From QHVT01 sp036389275 (GTDB taxonomy: Bacteria > Acidobacteriota > Thermoanaerobaculia > Gp7-AA8): DNA of 64,000 bases. Below, piece by piece: positions 43,445 to 55,608 of this stretch (position 1 is the stretch's first letter; every line of letters starts with the position of its first letter). The notes beneath the pieces were generated by a model, which worked only from the letters and a program-made list of their open reading frames with translations, was not told where the DNA came from and made no database searches. Position numbers and translations under genes: made by a program. Location of the stretch: NCBI GenBank assembly GCA_036389275.1, contig DASVQE010000099.1, positions 31,881 through 95,880 of the forward strand, given 5' to 3'.

Positions 43445-44698
43445 GTGCGCATTGCACGAGTCGCAATTTCGCTGTTCCTGCTGTTCGCCGTTCACGCATC
43501 CGCACAGACGTTCGAGCAACTCACCTTCATCCGCCTGACCGATGCGCCGATGAGCGCGCGCAGCCAGGCCCTCGGCTCGACGACCGATCCGAGCGCCACC
43601 GACCTCGCACTCGTCGCCACCAATCCCGCGGCGCTGGCGTCGCTGCAGAAACGGCTGCTCTCGATCGGCGTCGCGCAGACCTCGTACGACACGATCGCCA
43701 TGCGCTTCTCCGACAACTTCGTGTCGTCGTTCCGCGACGAGGCCACCGCCGCCGGCATCGCCCACGCCGCGATCGCAATGCCGCTCGGCGACTTCGTCAT
43801 CGCCGGCTACTACGCCAACGAGCCGCGGCTGCGCGGCAACGGACCGCTGACCACGGCCGTCCCGTTCCGGACGTATGAGCCGGTGCTCTGCGACGGCGGC
43901 GCCTGCCCGACCTTCATCCTCTCGGCCGGCCAGCCGTTCGAGCGGCGCGACACGCGCTACGGCCTCACGGCGTCGTGGCAGCGCGGCGCGATCGCCGTCG
44001 GCGCGGGCGCGGAGCGGCGCGCGCTCGACGAACAGGCCGAAGTGCTGCGCAGCGTCATCGGCCCGGTGCCGATGCCCGGCCCGACCAACGAGCGCGCGTT
44101 CCGCAGAACCTCCGGCAGCGACGTCGTGCTCAACGCCGGCATCGTCTGGACGGTGACGCCGCGCGTGAAGCTCTCCTCCTCCTACCGCGGCGGCGGCGAA
44201 GTCTCGCGCACGACGAGCGTCTGCGGCATCGAGCAGATCAACTCACTCTTCTGCGCGACGAACGAGGCGCAGCTCGCGAAAAGCACGCAGAAGCTGCCCG
44301 ACACGCTGCGCGCCGGCGTGTCGATCCGCGCCACCGACCGCCTGCTGCTCGCGGCCGAGGCGGTGCGGCGCGGCTACGGCGACCTCGCGCACGACGACTA
44401 CACCGTCTTCGGACTCGCAGCGGACTATCCGTATCGCGACGTCACCGAGCTGCACGCCGGCGCGGAGTATCGCGTGCCGACGCGCGTGCTGATCGCGCTG
44501 CGCGCCGGCTGGTGGCGCGATCCCGCGCGCTGGTCGGAGTCTTCCGTCTTCCTGCGCGGGCCGCTCAACGACCCCGTTGAGCATCTGACCTTCGGCCTCG
44601 GCCTCGACTTCGGTCCGGCGCAGCTCGACGTCGCCGTCGACAACGCCGACCAGGGCGGCATGCGCCGCGCCTCGATCGCGCTCACGCACGCCTTCTGA
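43445..44698 (+). CDS. Outer-membrane beta-barrel protein, FadL/OmpP1-like
   Basis: 417 residues from GTG 43445, with TGGAGG 4 nt upstream. Signal peptide 1-19 (RIARVAISLFLLFAVHASA). The mature start (RLTDAPMSARSQALGSTTDPSATDL) and a barrel rich in alternating residues, with a C-terminal Phe (SIALTHAF), match the FadL/OmpP1 type. A central GG-CP loop has two Cys. It may transport hydrophobic compounds, but the substrate is unknown. A 14-bp palindrome ACGCTCCGGAGCGT precedes it (43403-43416) and could be an operator. Confidence 0.78.
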   Translation: MRIARVAISLFLLFAVHASAQTFEQLTFIRLTDAPMSARSQALGSTTDPSATDLALVATNPAALASLQKRLLSIGVAQTSYDTIAMRFSDNFVSSFRDEATAAGIAHAAIAMPLGDFVIAGYYANEPRLRGNGPLTTAVPFRTYEPVLCDGGACPTFILSAGQPFERRDTRYGLTASWQRGAIAVGAGAERRALDEQAEVLRSVIGPVPMPGPTNERAFRRTSGSDVVLNAGIVWTVTPRVKLSSSYRGGGEVSRTTSVCGIEQINSLFCATNEAQLAKSTQKLPDTLRAGVSIRATDRLLLAAEAVRRGYGDLAHDDYTVFGLAADYPYRDVTELHAGAEYRVPTRVLIALRAGWWRDPARWSESSVFLRGPLNDPVEHLTFGLGLDFGPAQLDVAVDNADQGGMRRASIALTHAF

Positions 44699-44704
44699 TG
44701 ACGC

Positions 44705-46087
44705 TCACTTGCCGCGGAACCAGCGCTTCACCCGCTGCCACCGCGACGGCTTCTTCTGCGGCGGCTGCTCCGCTTCCGCTTCCGCTTCGCTCTCCCGTTT
44801 CGGTTTGCGCGCGACCTTCGTGACTTCCGCTTTCGGTTGCGCCTCTTCGAACTGCCGCCGGGCAGCGTCGCGTTCCATGCGCGCGACGCTGCTCTGCGGA
44901 TAGCGCGCGAGATAGGCGTCGTATCCGCGGATCGCCTCCTCGTAACGTCCGGCGGCGACGAGCGCGCGCGTTGCGTCGAGCGCGCGCCGTTTCGCCGCCG
45001 TCTCCTCGACCTGCGCGCGCGTGAGCAGCGCCGCCGGTTTCTGCCGCGCGGCGGCGTCGCGCAGCAGCATCACCGAGGCGAGGAGCGCGGAGAGCAGCAC
45101 GAACGTGACGCTCCAGAAAACCAGCGGCGCGACCGGCCGCCGCAGCAGCGGCGGACGCGGCTCGAAGATCGTCGGCAGCGGCGTGGTCATGTCGTCGTGC
45201 GCGATGACGTCGATGGTCTCGAGCTCGGAGCCGGGATGCGCCGGCGTCGATGACGGCCGCGCTTTCTCGAGCTCCTGCAGCGCGTCGGCGGCCGACTCGT
45301 AGCGGTCGCGCGGATCTTTCGCGAGCAGCTTCGTCACCACCGCCGCGATCGCGGCCGGCACGCCCGGATTCACGTCCGTCACCGGCGGCGGCTCGAGGTG
45401 GACGACGTTGTAGAGGATGCCGCTCAGCTCCGGCGCGCCGAACGGCTTGGTGCCGGTGAGCATCTCGTACATCACCGCGCCGGCGGAGAAGAGATCGGAG
45501 CGCGTCGACACGGGCGTGGTCTTCACCTGCTCGGGCGACATGTAGTTCGGCGTGCCGACCAGCGAGCGCGCCGAGGTGAGGCTCGAGTGCAGCGGCCGCG
45601 CAACGCCGAAGTCGGCGATCTTCGCCTGGCCCTCGGATGTCAGCAGGATGTTGGCCGGCTTGATGTCGCGATGGATCACGCCTTTCGAGTGCGCGTAGGC
45701 GAGGCCGCGCAGCAGGTCGGACGCGATGGAGAGCGCCTCGTCGACGGCCAGCGGACGCGTGCGCCGCAGTCGCGCCAGCAGCGACTCGCCGTCGACGTAC
45801 TCGGTGGCCAGCCAGGTGACGACGTCACCCTCGTAGCCGACGTCGTACAACGTGACGATGTTCGGATGCTGCATGGCGGCGCAAAGCTCGGCCTCGCGCT
45901 GCAGCCGTTTGTAGAACTCGTCGCGATCGTCGTCGTCGTCGAAGCGCTGCTCGAGCACGACGGTCTTGAGCGCGACGCGGCGGCCGATGCGGCGGTGACG
46001 CGCGAGATAGACCTTCCCGATCGACCCCTTGCCGAGGAACGACTCGACCTCGTAGTCGCCGTGGTGCTGTCCCGTGGCGTCGTTCAC
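44705..46087 (-). CDS. Transmembrane Ser/Thr protein kinase (Pkn type)
   Basis: 460 residues from GTG 46087. Kinase domain 10-280: Gly loop FLGKGSIGKVYLA (19-24), Lys41 in VALK, HRDIKPANIL with Asp140, DFG 158-160, and GTPNYMSPEQV. A membrane helix at about 325-345 (FWSVTFVLLSALLASVMLL) precedes a periplasmic region with a short TPR-like helix pair and a Lys/Arg-rich tail (KKPSRWQRVKRWF). All catalytic residues are intact. Candidate kinase for the FHA protein at 3 kb and a paralogue of the pseudokinase at 52 kb. Confidence 0.92.
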   Translation of the reverse strand: MNDATGQHHGDYEVESFLGKGSIGKVYLARHRRIGRRVALKTVVLEQRFDDDDDRDEFYKRLQREAELCAAMQHPNIVTLYDVGYEGDVVTWLATEYVDGESLLARLRRTRPLAVDEALSIASDLLRGLAYAHSKGVIHRDIKPANILLTSEGQAKIADFGVARPLHSSLTSARSLVGTPNYMSPEQVKTTPVSTRSDLFSAGAVMYEMLTGTKPFGAPELSGILYNVVHLEPPPVTDVNPGVPAAIAAVVTKLLAKDPRDRYESAADALQELEKARPSSTPAHPGSELETIDVIAHDDMTTPLPTIFEPRPPLLRRPVAPLVFWSVTFVLLSALLASVMLLRDAAARQKPAALLTRAQVEETAAKRRALDATRALVAAGRYEEAIRGYDAYLARYPQSSVARMERDAARRQFEEAQPKAEVTKVARKPKRESEAEAEAEQPPQKKPSRWQRVKRWFRGK

Positions 46088-46093
46088 GCCCGT

Positions 46094-46099
46094 AGAGTA
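46094..46099 (-). promoter_or_regulatory. Leaderless-type -10 box for the kinase gene
   Basis: TACTCT on the minus strand with a 6-nt gap to GTG 46087. Confidence 0.5.
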
Positions 46100-46139
46100 C
46101 GCGAAGAGCTATCATGGCCGCGCCGTTCCGGAGGGCCTC

Positions 46140-48284
46140 TTGCGCTACGCGATCCTCGTGTCGCTGCTGTTCTGCAGTCCGCTGTTCGCCGCTGATGATC
46201 CGATGTGCGCCAGCAGTCCGGCGAATACCGCGGCCGTGCGCGCGCTGCACGAGCGGACGCATGTGGCGCTCAAGGCCGCCGCGCCGGCGGTGGTGCGCGA
46301 CGGCGCGTTCTATCTCCCGAACGACGAGTCGCTCACGGTCGGCTACCATCCGAACGATCTCCTCGGCACGTCGCTCGTCTTCACGCCGCGCGGCGCGTCG
46401 TCGTACTCGGTGGCGCGCGTGCCGCTGCGCTACGTCGAGCCGTCGGGCGAGGCGGTGCGCGATTTTCAGAGCGACAACGCGGCCGTGACGTACGACCTGA
46501 CCCAGGGCGCGCTGCCGCTCTTCGGCCGCGCCATCGCGCGCGTGCAGCTCACCGCCTTCAACGCCATCGAGCTCGACGGAGCGGACGAGGAAGGCGCGAT
46601 GCAGTTCGCCGCGCTCGACGGCGCCGTGCATCGCGGCGCGGCGATCTCGCCGCTGATCATCACCAATCGGAAACCGCGGCAGCTCGCGTACCCGCGGCTC
46701 TTCGTCGACGAGAGCGCCGACGCGCTGCGCGTGACGTGGCGCAGCACCGCCGGCGAGACGTTCGGCTACGACGTGCAGGCCGAGGTGCGGCGCGATGGCA
46801 GCATCGTCTTCTCGTACAAGGCGCTGCGCGAGATGGCCTGGGGCGCGCCGCTGATCACGCGCGGCTTCGATCCGGCCACCGCCGCGCACCGCGTGCTGAC
46901 CACCGTCAACGACCCGGTCGACGGGGTGACGAAGCCGGCGCAGTTCGGTCCGATGGTCGACGTCGTGCGCGCGGAGCTGACGCGCATCGAGGAGCGCAAT
47001 CTCGTCTCGGTGCGGCTCCGCCTGGCCGGCGCGGTCGACGGGTCGCAGCTCACCGGCGATCAGTCGCTGCAGTACGACGTCGTGGTCGGCAACACCGGCG
47101 CGCGACTGGTCGTCACGCGCAACGGCTACACCATCATCCCGTTCGGCGGCGACCGCGCCATCACCTCCGGTGCCGCCGCGCGTATCGACGGCGACACCAT
47201 CGAACTGTTCGGCACCGACGATCTCTTCGACACCACGGGTCCGCAGACGCTGCGCGTCACCACGTACCTCCGCCCGAGCGGAAGCTCCGTCGATCGCGTG
47301 GTGGCGACGGTTACGTTCGACGCGCCGGCGCGCGGCATCGTTTCCGATCTCTCCGCCGCTTCCGGCGAGCTCGCGCTTCCGATCGTCGAGCCGTTCACCC
47401 TCGGCTCGCTCGACGTCTACGCGGTCTGGCAGCGCATCCAGCCGCAGTTTCATCTGAGCGAGGCGAACGTCGACGCGCTGGCGATCTATCAGTCCTTCTA
47501 TACGGACATCATTTTTTACGCAGGTGCGTACTCGACCGCCGGCAACCCGCAGGTCGACGGCATCGCGCCGCCCGGCTACTTCAGCGCGACGGCGCCGCGC
47601 GAGGCCGCGCTGCTGCACATGAATCACTTCACCTACAACTACAACGCGCTGACGCAGACCGCGTCGAAGGTGATCCTGCACGAGTTCGGGCACCGCTGGC
47701 TCTACTTCTTCCGCATCAAGCAGGGCTCGTCGCTGACGTTCGCGCTCAACCCGGCCAGCGCGCACCCGGCCGGCTTCGTCAGCACGCCGTCGGCCTTTCC
47801 GGTGTACGGCGAGAACGAATCGTCGGTGATGGGCGGCGCTACGTTCGCCGAGCAACCCGACGGCACGTTCAAGGCGCACGCATCGAACATGGGCTATAGC
47901 TGGACGGACCTCTATCTGATGGGTCTGGCCGCGCCGGAGGAAGTGCCGCCATGGTTCTACCTGGCGAACTCCGACCCGGCCCTGCCCAGCGCCTACTGGC
48001 CGGATGAAGGCGCGGTCGTGCGCGCGCAGCGCACCGACGTCAAGCTCGACCAAGTCATCGCCGCCGAAGGCCGCCGCAACCCGTCGACATCGCTCGCCCA
48101 GCACAAGTTCCAGGTCCTCTTCACCCTCGTCACCGACCCGGGCGACACGGCCACCGACGCGCAAGCCGCGCAGATGCGCGCGCTCCGCGACCTCTTCGCG
48201 CGCAACTTCTTCACCGCCACCGGGCACCGCGCGAGCGTGAGCACGGACTACGTGACGATCATCAGACGCCGCGCGGTACGTTGA
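46140..48284 (+). CDS. Secreted HEFGH metalloprotease
   Basis: 714 residues from TTG 46140, chosen because GGAGGG lies 4 nt upstream and the signal peptide (RYAILVSLLFCSPLFA) begins there. Residues 25-420 are beta-rich and unassigned. The catalytic site HEFGH is at about 514-518, within KVILHEFGHRWLYFF, with Met-turn-like and Glu/Asp positions after it (GENESSVMGG, SWTDLYLMGL). It resembles secreted metalloproteases of clan MA, possibly for degrading extracellular protein. Cys are few. No partner genes adjoin. Confidence 0.8.
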   Translation: MRYAILVSLLFCSPLFAADDPMCASSPANTAAVRALHERTHVALKAAAPAVVRDGAFYLPNDESLTVGYHPNDLLGTSLVFTPRGASSYSVARVPLRYVEPSGEAVRDFQSDNAAVTYDLTQGALPLFGRAIARVQLTAFNAIELDGADEEGAMQFAALDGAVHRGAAISPLIITNRKPRQLAYPRLFVDESADALRVTWRSTAGETFGYDVQAEVRRDGSIVFSYKALREMAWGAPLITRGFDPATAAHRVLTTVNDPVDGVTKPAQFGPMVDVVRAELTRIEERNLVSVRLRLAGAVDGSQLTGDQSLQYDVVVGNTGARLVVTRNGYTIIPFGGDRAITSGAAARIDGDTIELFGTDDLFDTTGPQTLRVTTYLRPSGSSVDRVVATVTFDAPARGIVSDLSAASGELALPIVEPFTLGSLDVYAVWQRIQPQFHLSEANVDALAIYQSFYTDIIFYAGAYSTAGNPQVDGIAPPGYFSATAPREAALLHMNHFTYNYNALTQTASKVILHEFGHRWLYFFRIKQGSSLTFALNPASAHPAGFVSTPSAFPVYGENESSVMGGATFAEQPDGTFKAHASNMGYSWTDLYLMGLAAPEEVPPWFYLANSDPALPSAYWPDEGAVVRAQRTDVKLDQVIAAEGRRNPSTSLAQHKFQVLFTLVTDPGDTATDAQAAQMRALRDLFARNFFTATGHRASVSTDYVTIIRRRAVR

Positions 48285-48328
48285 CGGAGGAATTGACGCG
48301 GAGGCTGCCGGTCTTGTAAGGGTTCCGT

Positions 48329-52026
<3,698 letters not shown>

Positions 52027-52063
52027 ACTCCTACATGGCGCCTCCGTTGCACGGATCGAGGTC

Positions 52064-52993
52064 ATGGCCGACAAAGAGCCACTCACCACGCTGATGGCGG
52101 CGGGACCGCTTGCGTTGGAAGAGGCTCTGCGCATCGGGCGGGCGGCGGCGGATGCGCTGCACATGGTGCACGGCGAGCTGTGGCCGAGCGCGATCCTCGT
52201 TTCCGACGCCGGCATCACCATCACGCCGCCGGGTGTCACCGATCGTTCACGCTGGGGCCAGTACGCGGCGCCGGAGCGGATCTTCGGGAAGCCTGCCGTG
52301 CCGCAGTCGGATGTCTTTTCCCTCGGCGCGATCCTCTTTCACGCGCTTGCCGGACGTCTGCCTTTCCGGGGAGACACCCCGATGGAAGTCATGCTTTCCG
52401 CATGTGCGGATGCGCCGCTCGACCTGCGGGTCTGCCGCGCCGACGTGCCGCCCGAGGTGAGCGCGGTGGTGGTGCGATGCCTGGCGAAAGATCCGGCGCA
52501 GCGGTACGAGTCGCCGGCGGCGCTGCGCGATGCCCTCGACGGGCTGGCCGTGCGCAACAACTGGCCGGGCAAGCGCGTGCTCTTCGCCGACGACGACGCG
52601 CCGGTGCGCGATCTCTACACGCAGGTGGCCGCGCGCCTCGGCGTCGAGGCGGACGTCGTCTCCAGCGGCCGCGACGCGGTGGCCGCGCTCAAGACGCGCC
52701 GCTACGACGTGGCGCTGCTCGACCTGAACATGCCGCGCGTCTCCGGTTGGGAAGTGCTCGACTTTCTGCGCGCGCAGCCGCAGCTCCGTCCGTCGCGCAC
52801 GTTCATCGTCACTGGCTTCAGCGACCAGGCCATCAGCAACGCCGATCGTGACACCGTCACCGCGGTGATCTACAAGCCGGCCGCGCCGGAGGAACTGCGT
52901 GCGCTGCTGGCGGCGTGCCTCAGCGGACGTCCCGTCGACGTCGGCGCGATCCTGCGCACGACCGGCCATCGCGAAGTCGTGTCAGCGGCCTGA
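52064..52993 (+). CDS. Pseudokinase C-lobe fused to a response-regulator receiver domain
   Basis: 309 residues. Residues 1-165 align with the C-lobe of Pkn kinases: the catalytic loop reads HGELWPSAIL where HRDLKPSNIL is expected (Asp missing), DFG is replaced by ITPPG, while APERIFGKPAVPQSDVFSLG and FRGDTP are kept. The N-lobe and Lys are absent, so it should not phosphorylate. Residues 175-300 are a receiver domain (KRVLFADDDAPVRDLY, phospho-acceptor Asp in ALLDLNMP, Thr in FIVTGFS, Lys in IYKPAAP). A scaffold or phospho-switch role is inferred. Confidence 0.85.
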   Translation: MADKEPLTTLMAAGPLALEEALRIGRAAADALHMVHGELWPSAILVSDAGITITPPGVTDRSRWGQYAAPERIFGKPAVPQSDVFSLGAILFHALAGRLPFRGDTPMEVMLSACADAPLDLRVCRADVPPEVSAVVVRCLAKDPAQRYESPAALRDALDGLAVRNNWPGKRVLFADDDAPVRDLYTQVAARLGVEADVVSSGRDAVAALKTRRYDVALLDLNMPRVSGWEVLDFLRAQPQLRPSRTFIVTGFSDQAISNADRDTVTAVIYKPAAPEELRALLAACLSGRPVDVGAILRTTGHREVVSAA

Positions 52994-54250
52994 CAGCGGC
53001 TCGAGCCGCCAGGAGCGGTGCCCTTCTTCGATCTTCTCCAGCGTCCACTGCGCCGACAGCACGCGTCCCGTGAACCAGAGCGCGAAGCGCTGCTGCTGCC
53101 AGCTTCCTTCGATCACTTCGTACGCGCCGGCGTCCTCGATGGCCACGCGCCCTTTCCACTGCTTCGGCACTTCGCCGCGGCGATAGGCGGGCTCGATGGC
53201 GAACTCGCCGGCAGGCATGGCGATCAGCGACGCATCGCCTTCGCGGTCACGGCGCAGGATGAAACGCTTGAACTTGCCGCGCATGTCGAGCCACAGCTCG
53301 TTGCCCATCTCCGTCTTCACCAGCAGGAAGAGGCGCCGTCCCGACTGCGAGCCTTCCTTCGGCAGCGCCGGCGTCTTCGCCGCGGTGACGCGCGGCGGCG
53401 TGGTGCGCGGCGGAGGCGCGGCGCCGGGGAGTGACTGCTTGAGCGTCAGCACCGGCGCGAAGAGATCGCCGAGCTTCCGCACGCGCGCCAGCGCCTTGTC
53501 GGGCGTGAACTCCAATCGCTTCGGCCGCGAGAGCTCGTTCCACCGCACCGGCATCGAGACGTACGGCGCGGCGCGTTTCGCGCGCAGCGAGTAGACCGCC
53601 ACGGTGGTTTTGTAATCGGCGTTCTGGCTCCAGTCGATGAACACCTTGCCGCGCCGCAGCGCCTTGGCCATCTTCGAGACGATCTGCCGCGGATGCCGCC
53701 GCGCGAGCTCGTCGGCGATCAGCCGCGCGAAGGCCTCCGTCACCTCGTGCGTCGCGCCGCGGCCGTTGAGCGGCACGTAGACCTGGATGCCTTTCGAGCC
53801 GGAGACTTTCGCGAACGATTCCAGTTGTATGGAACGCAATGCATCGCGCAGCAGCAGCGCGACCTGCGCGCAGTCATCGAGACCGGCGCCTTCGCCGGGA
53901 TCGAGGTCGAACACCACGTGCGTGGCCACGTCGATGCGCGGTACGACGTGCAGGAACGGATGCAGCTCGATGCCGCCGACGCTCGCCACCCACGTCAATG
54001 TGCGCACGTCGTCGATGACCACGTACTCGATCGGCGGGCCGCCTTCGCGCCGCGGCACCGGAAAGCGCTTCACCCACGCGGGCGTGAACGACGGCGCGTC
54101 TTTCTCCCAGAACGACTCGCCGCGCACGCTGTCGACGTAGCGCTTGAACGAGAGCGGCCGGCGTTTCAGGTGCGGCAGGAGGAACTTCGCGATCGCTTTG
54201 TAGTACGCGACCGCGTCCTCACGCGCGAAGCCGGCTTCGGGAAAGAGCAT
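52982..54250 (-). CDS. LigD-type polymerase with degenerate phosphoesterase-like tail
   Basis: 422 residues. Residues 1-290 match the LigD polymerase/primase domain (HLKRRPLSFKRYVDSV, VVFDLDPGEGAGLDD with the DxD metal site, GSKGIQVYVPL, FIDWSQN). Residues about 315-422 resemble the 3'-phosphoesterase domain (ELWLDMRGKFKRF, GAYEVIEGSWQQQRFALWF, SWRLEP) but lack the usual His-rich site. There is no ATP-dependent ligase domain, and no ku gene is in the window. It could fill gaps in NHEJ with a separate ligase. Overlaps the pseudokinase gene end by 12 bp. Confidence 0.85.
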   Translation of the reverse strand: MLFPEAGFAREDAVAYYKAIAKFLLPHLKRRPLSFKRYVDSVRGESFWEKDAPSFTPAWVKRFPVPRREGGPPIEYVVIDDVRTLTWVASVGGIELHPFLHVVPRIDVATHVVFDLDPGEGAGLDDCAQVALLLRDALRSIQLESFAKVSGSKGIQVYVPLNGRGATHEVTEAFARLIADELARRHPRQIVSKMAKALRRGKVFIDWSQNADYKTTVAVYSLRAKRAAPYVSMPVRWNELSRPKRLEFTPDKALARVRKLGDLFAPVLTLKQSLPGAAPPPRTTPPRVTAAKTPALPKEGSQSGRRLFLLVKTEMGNELWLDMRGKFKRFILRRDREGDASLIAMPAGEFAIEPAYRRGEVPKQWKGRVAIEDAGAYEVIEGSWQQQRFALWFTGRVLSAQWTLEKIEEGHRSWRLEPLSGR

Positions 54251-54255
54251 CCTGA

Positions 54256-54265
54256 ATGCTAAACT
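54256..54265. promoter_or_regulatory. Overlapping divergent -10 boxes
   Basis: TAGCAT on the minus strand (54256-54261), 5 nt before the LigD-like ATG, and TAAACT on the plus strand (54260-54265), about 31 nt before ATG 54297, share two bases. The two promoters could exclude each other. Confidence 0.45.
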
Positions 54266-54296
54266 TTCGCCCAGAAGCAGCTACGGGGAGGGTGTG

Positions 54297-54809
54297 ATGG
54301 GCGAGATACGGCTGTTCCAGATCTGCTACGAGGGCGACCTCACGGCGGAAGTCTCCCACGTCATGCGCCGCCTCGGCGCGGATCCCAACTTCGATCAGAG
54401 CTGGCAGGTCTTTCTGCCCGAGGGCCGCCACTCCGCTGCGCTGGTGCGCTACCTGCGCGCGAACCTCGCCACCGACGCGCGGCTGCTCGTCGCCTGCATG
54501 CAGTTCACGACCACGCGCGACTTCCTGCTCGTGCGCCACAGCCTCACGCCGGGCGCCGACTACTCGGAGCTGCACGACGCACTGCTGCGTCTCGGCACCG
54601 TGGTCGAGCTGCCGTTCGAGTCGACGTTCGTCATCCAGAGCGACGACCGCACGGACGTGCAGACCCTCGGCGCCGCACTCGCCGAGCTCTGTCCCGACGA
54701 GTCGCTCATGATCACCGGCATCAGCCACGACTGGGCCTACTGCAACGCCGGCACGAGCCGCATGTTCGTCGGCGACGAAGAGCAACTCGCCGAGTTCAAG
54801 ACGTTCTGA
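54297..54809 (+). CDS. Conserved-looking hypothetical protein
   Basis: 170 residues from ATG 54297, GGGGAGGG 4-5 nt upstream. Starts GEIRLFQICYEGDLTAEVS; contains the aromatic-rich ISHDWAYCNAG near the C-terminus. Soluble, no signal peptide, no motif I recognise. It is convergent with the CPBP protease gene (14-bp overlap). Confidence 0.65.
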   Translation: MGEIRLFQICYEGDLTAEVSHVMRRLGADPNFDQSWQVFLPEGRHSAALVRYLRANLATDARLLVACMQFTTTRDFLLVRHSLTPGADYSELHDALLRLGTVVELPFESTFVIQSDDRTDVQTLGAALAELCPDESLMITGISHDWAYCNAGTSRMFVGDEEQLAEFKTF

Positions 54810-55608
54810 TCCAGCGCGGCCGTCCGCGCGCGACGAGCCACGTCACCGCGATCACGGCGACGAGTCCCGGCAGGCTGGCCTCGAGTCCGAACGCGGCGCC
54901 GGTGAGCCACTCCGCGCTGCTGCCGCGATGCACGACCAGCAGGCCGGCGTCGTGGTTGCCGCTCACGCCGAAGCCGAGGAGCTTGCCCTGCGTGAAGTTC
55001 GCGGCGAAGTGCAGCCCGAACGGCATCGCCAGGCGGCTCGTGCGCAGGAAGGCGAAGCCGAAGAGCAGCGAGGCGACGAAGATGTTGATCGCGGCGAGCC
55101 AGCGCACGCTGCCGGCATGCGCGAGCGCCGCGGAGTGCGTCAGCACGAACCACGCGGCGACGATCAGTTGCGCGGCGAGTGCGCCGGCGCCGTCGATCAG
55201 CCGCTGGAAGAGAAATCCGCGAAAGAGCAGCTCCTCGGCCAGCGCGATGGCGATGACCATCGGAATCGCGCCGGCGATCGCGGCGAGCGTTGCATCGCTC
55301 CGCGTCCAGCGCACGGCGCCGATGAGCCGCAACAGCAGCGCCGGCGCGAGCATCAGCGCCGCGCCGAGCGCGCAGCCGGTGAGCAGTTGCATGAGCCACT
55401 GCGCATCGATGCGGCCGGTGATTTCCGTGAGCGGCCTGCGGCGCAGCAACTGACAGATGGTGGTGGCGGCGGCGATGATCGCGATCTGCACCCACGGCGA
55501 CGCGCTCACGCGCTGCAGCGCGATCAGCATCGCCGCCATCAGGGCGAAGAAGAGCAGCAGCCACCAGCCGTTGCGCAGCCGGCGCTGCGCGTTCACGAAG
55601 AGATTCAT
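54796..55608 (-). CDS. CPBP-family intramembrane protease
   Basis: 270 residues in an ATGA overlap with the MFS gene. Eight or so helices. The CPBP (Rce1-like) active-site motif ALAEELLFRG is near residue 124, followed by a conserved His region (FVLTHSAALAH) and FGLHFAANF. These are intramembrane glutamic proteases or escort proteins. Coupled to the exporter upstream; role unknown. Confidence 0.85.
   Translation of the reverse strand: MNLFVNAQRRLRNGWWLLLFFALMAAMLIALQRVSASPWVQIAIIAAATTICQLLRRRPLTEITGRIDAQWLMQLLTGCALGAALMLAPALLLRLIGAVRWTRSDATLAAIAGAIPMVIAIALAEELLFRGFLFQRLIDGAGALAAQLIVAAWFVLTHSAALAHAGSVRWLAAINIFVASLLFGFAFLRTSRLAMPFGLHFAANFTQGKLLGFGVSGNHDAGLLVVHRGSSAEWLTGAAFGLEASLPGLVAVIAVTWLVARGRPRWIRTS

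Noticed and set aside
52035..52094. 20-codon leaderless frame before the pseudokinase gene
   Set aside because: Its ATG is 5 nt from the -10 box but the frame is short, out of phase with the downstream gene and has no supporting feature.
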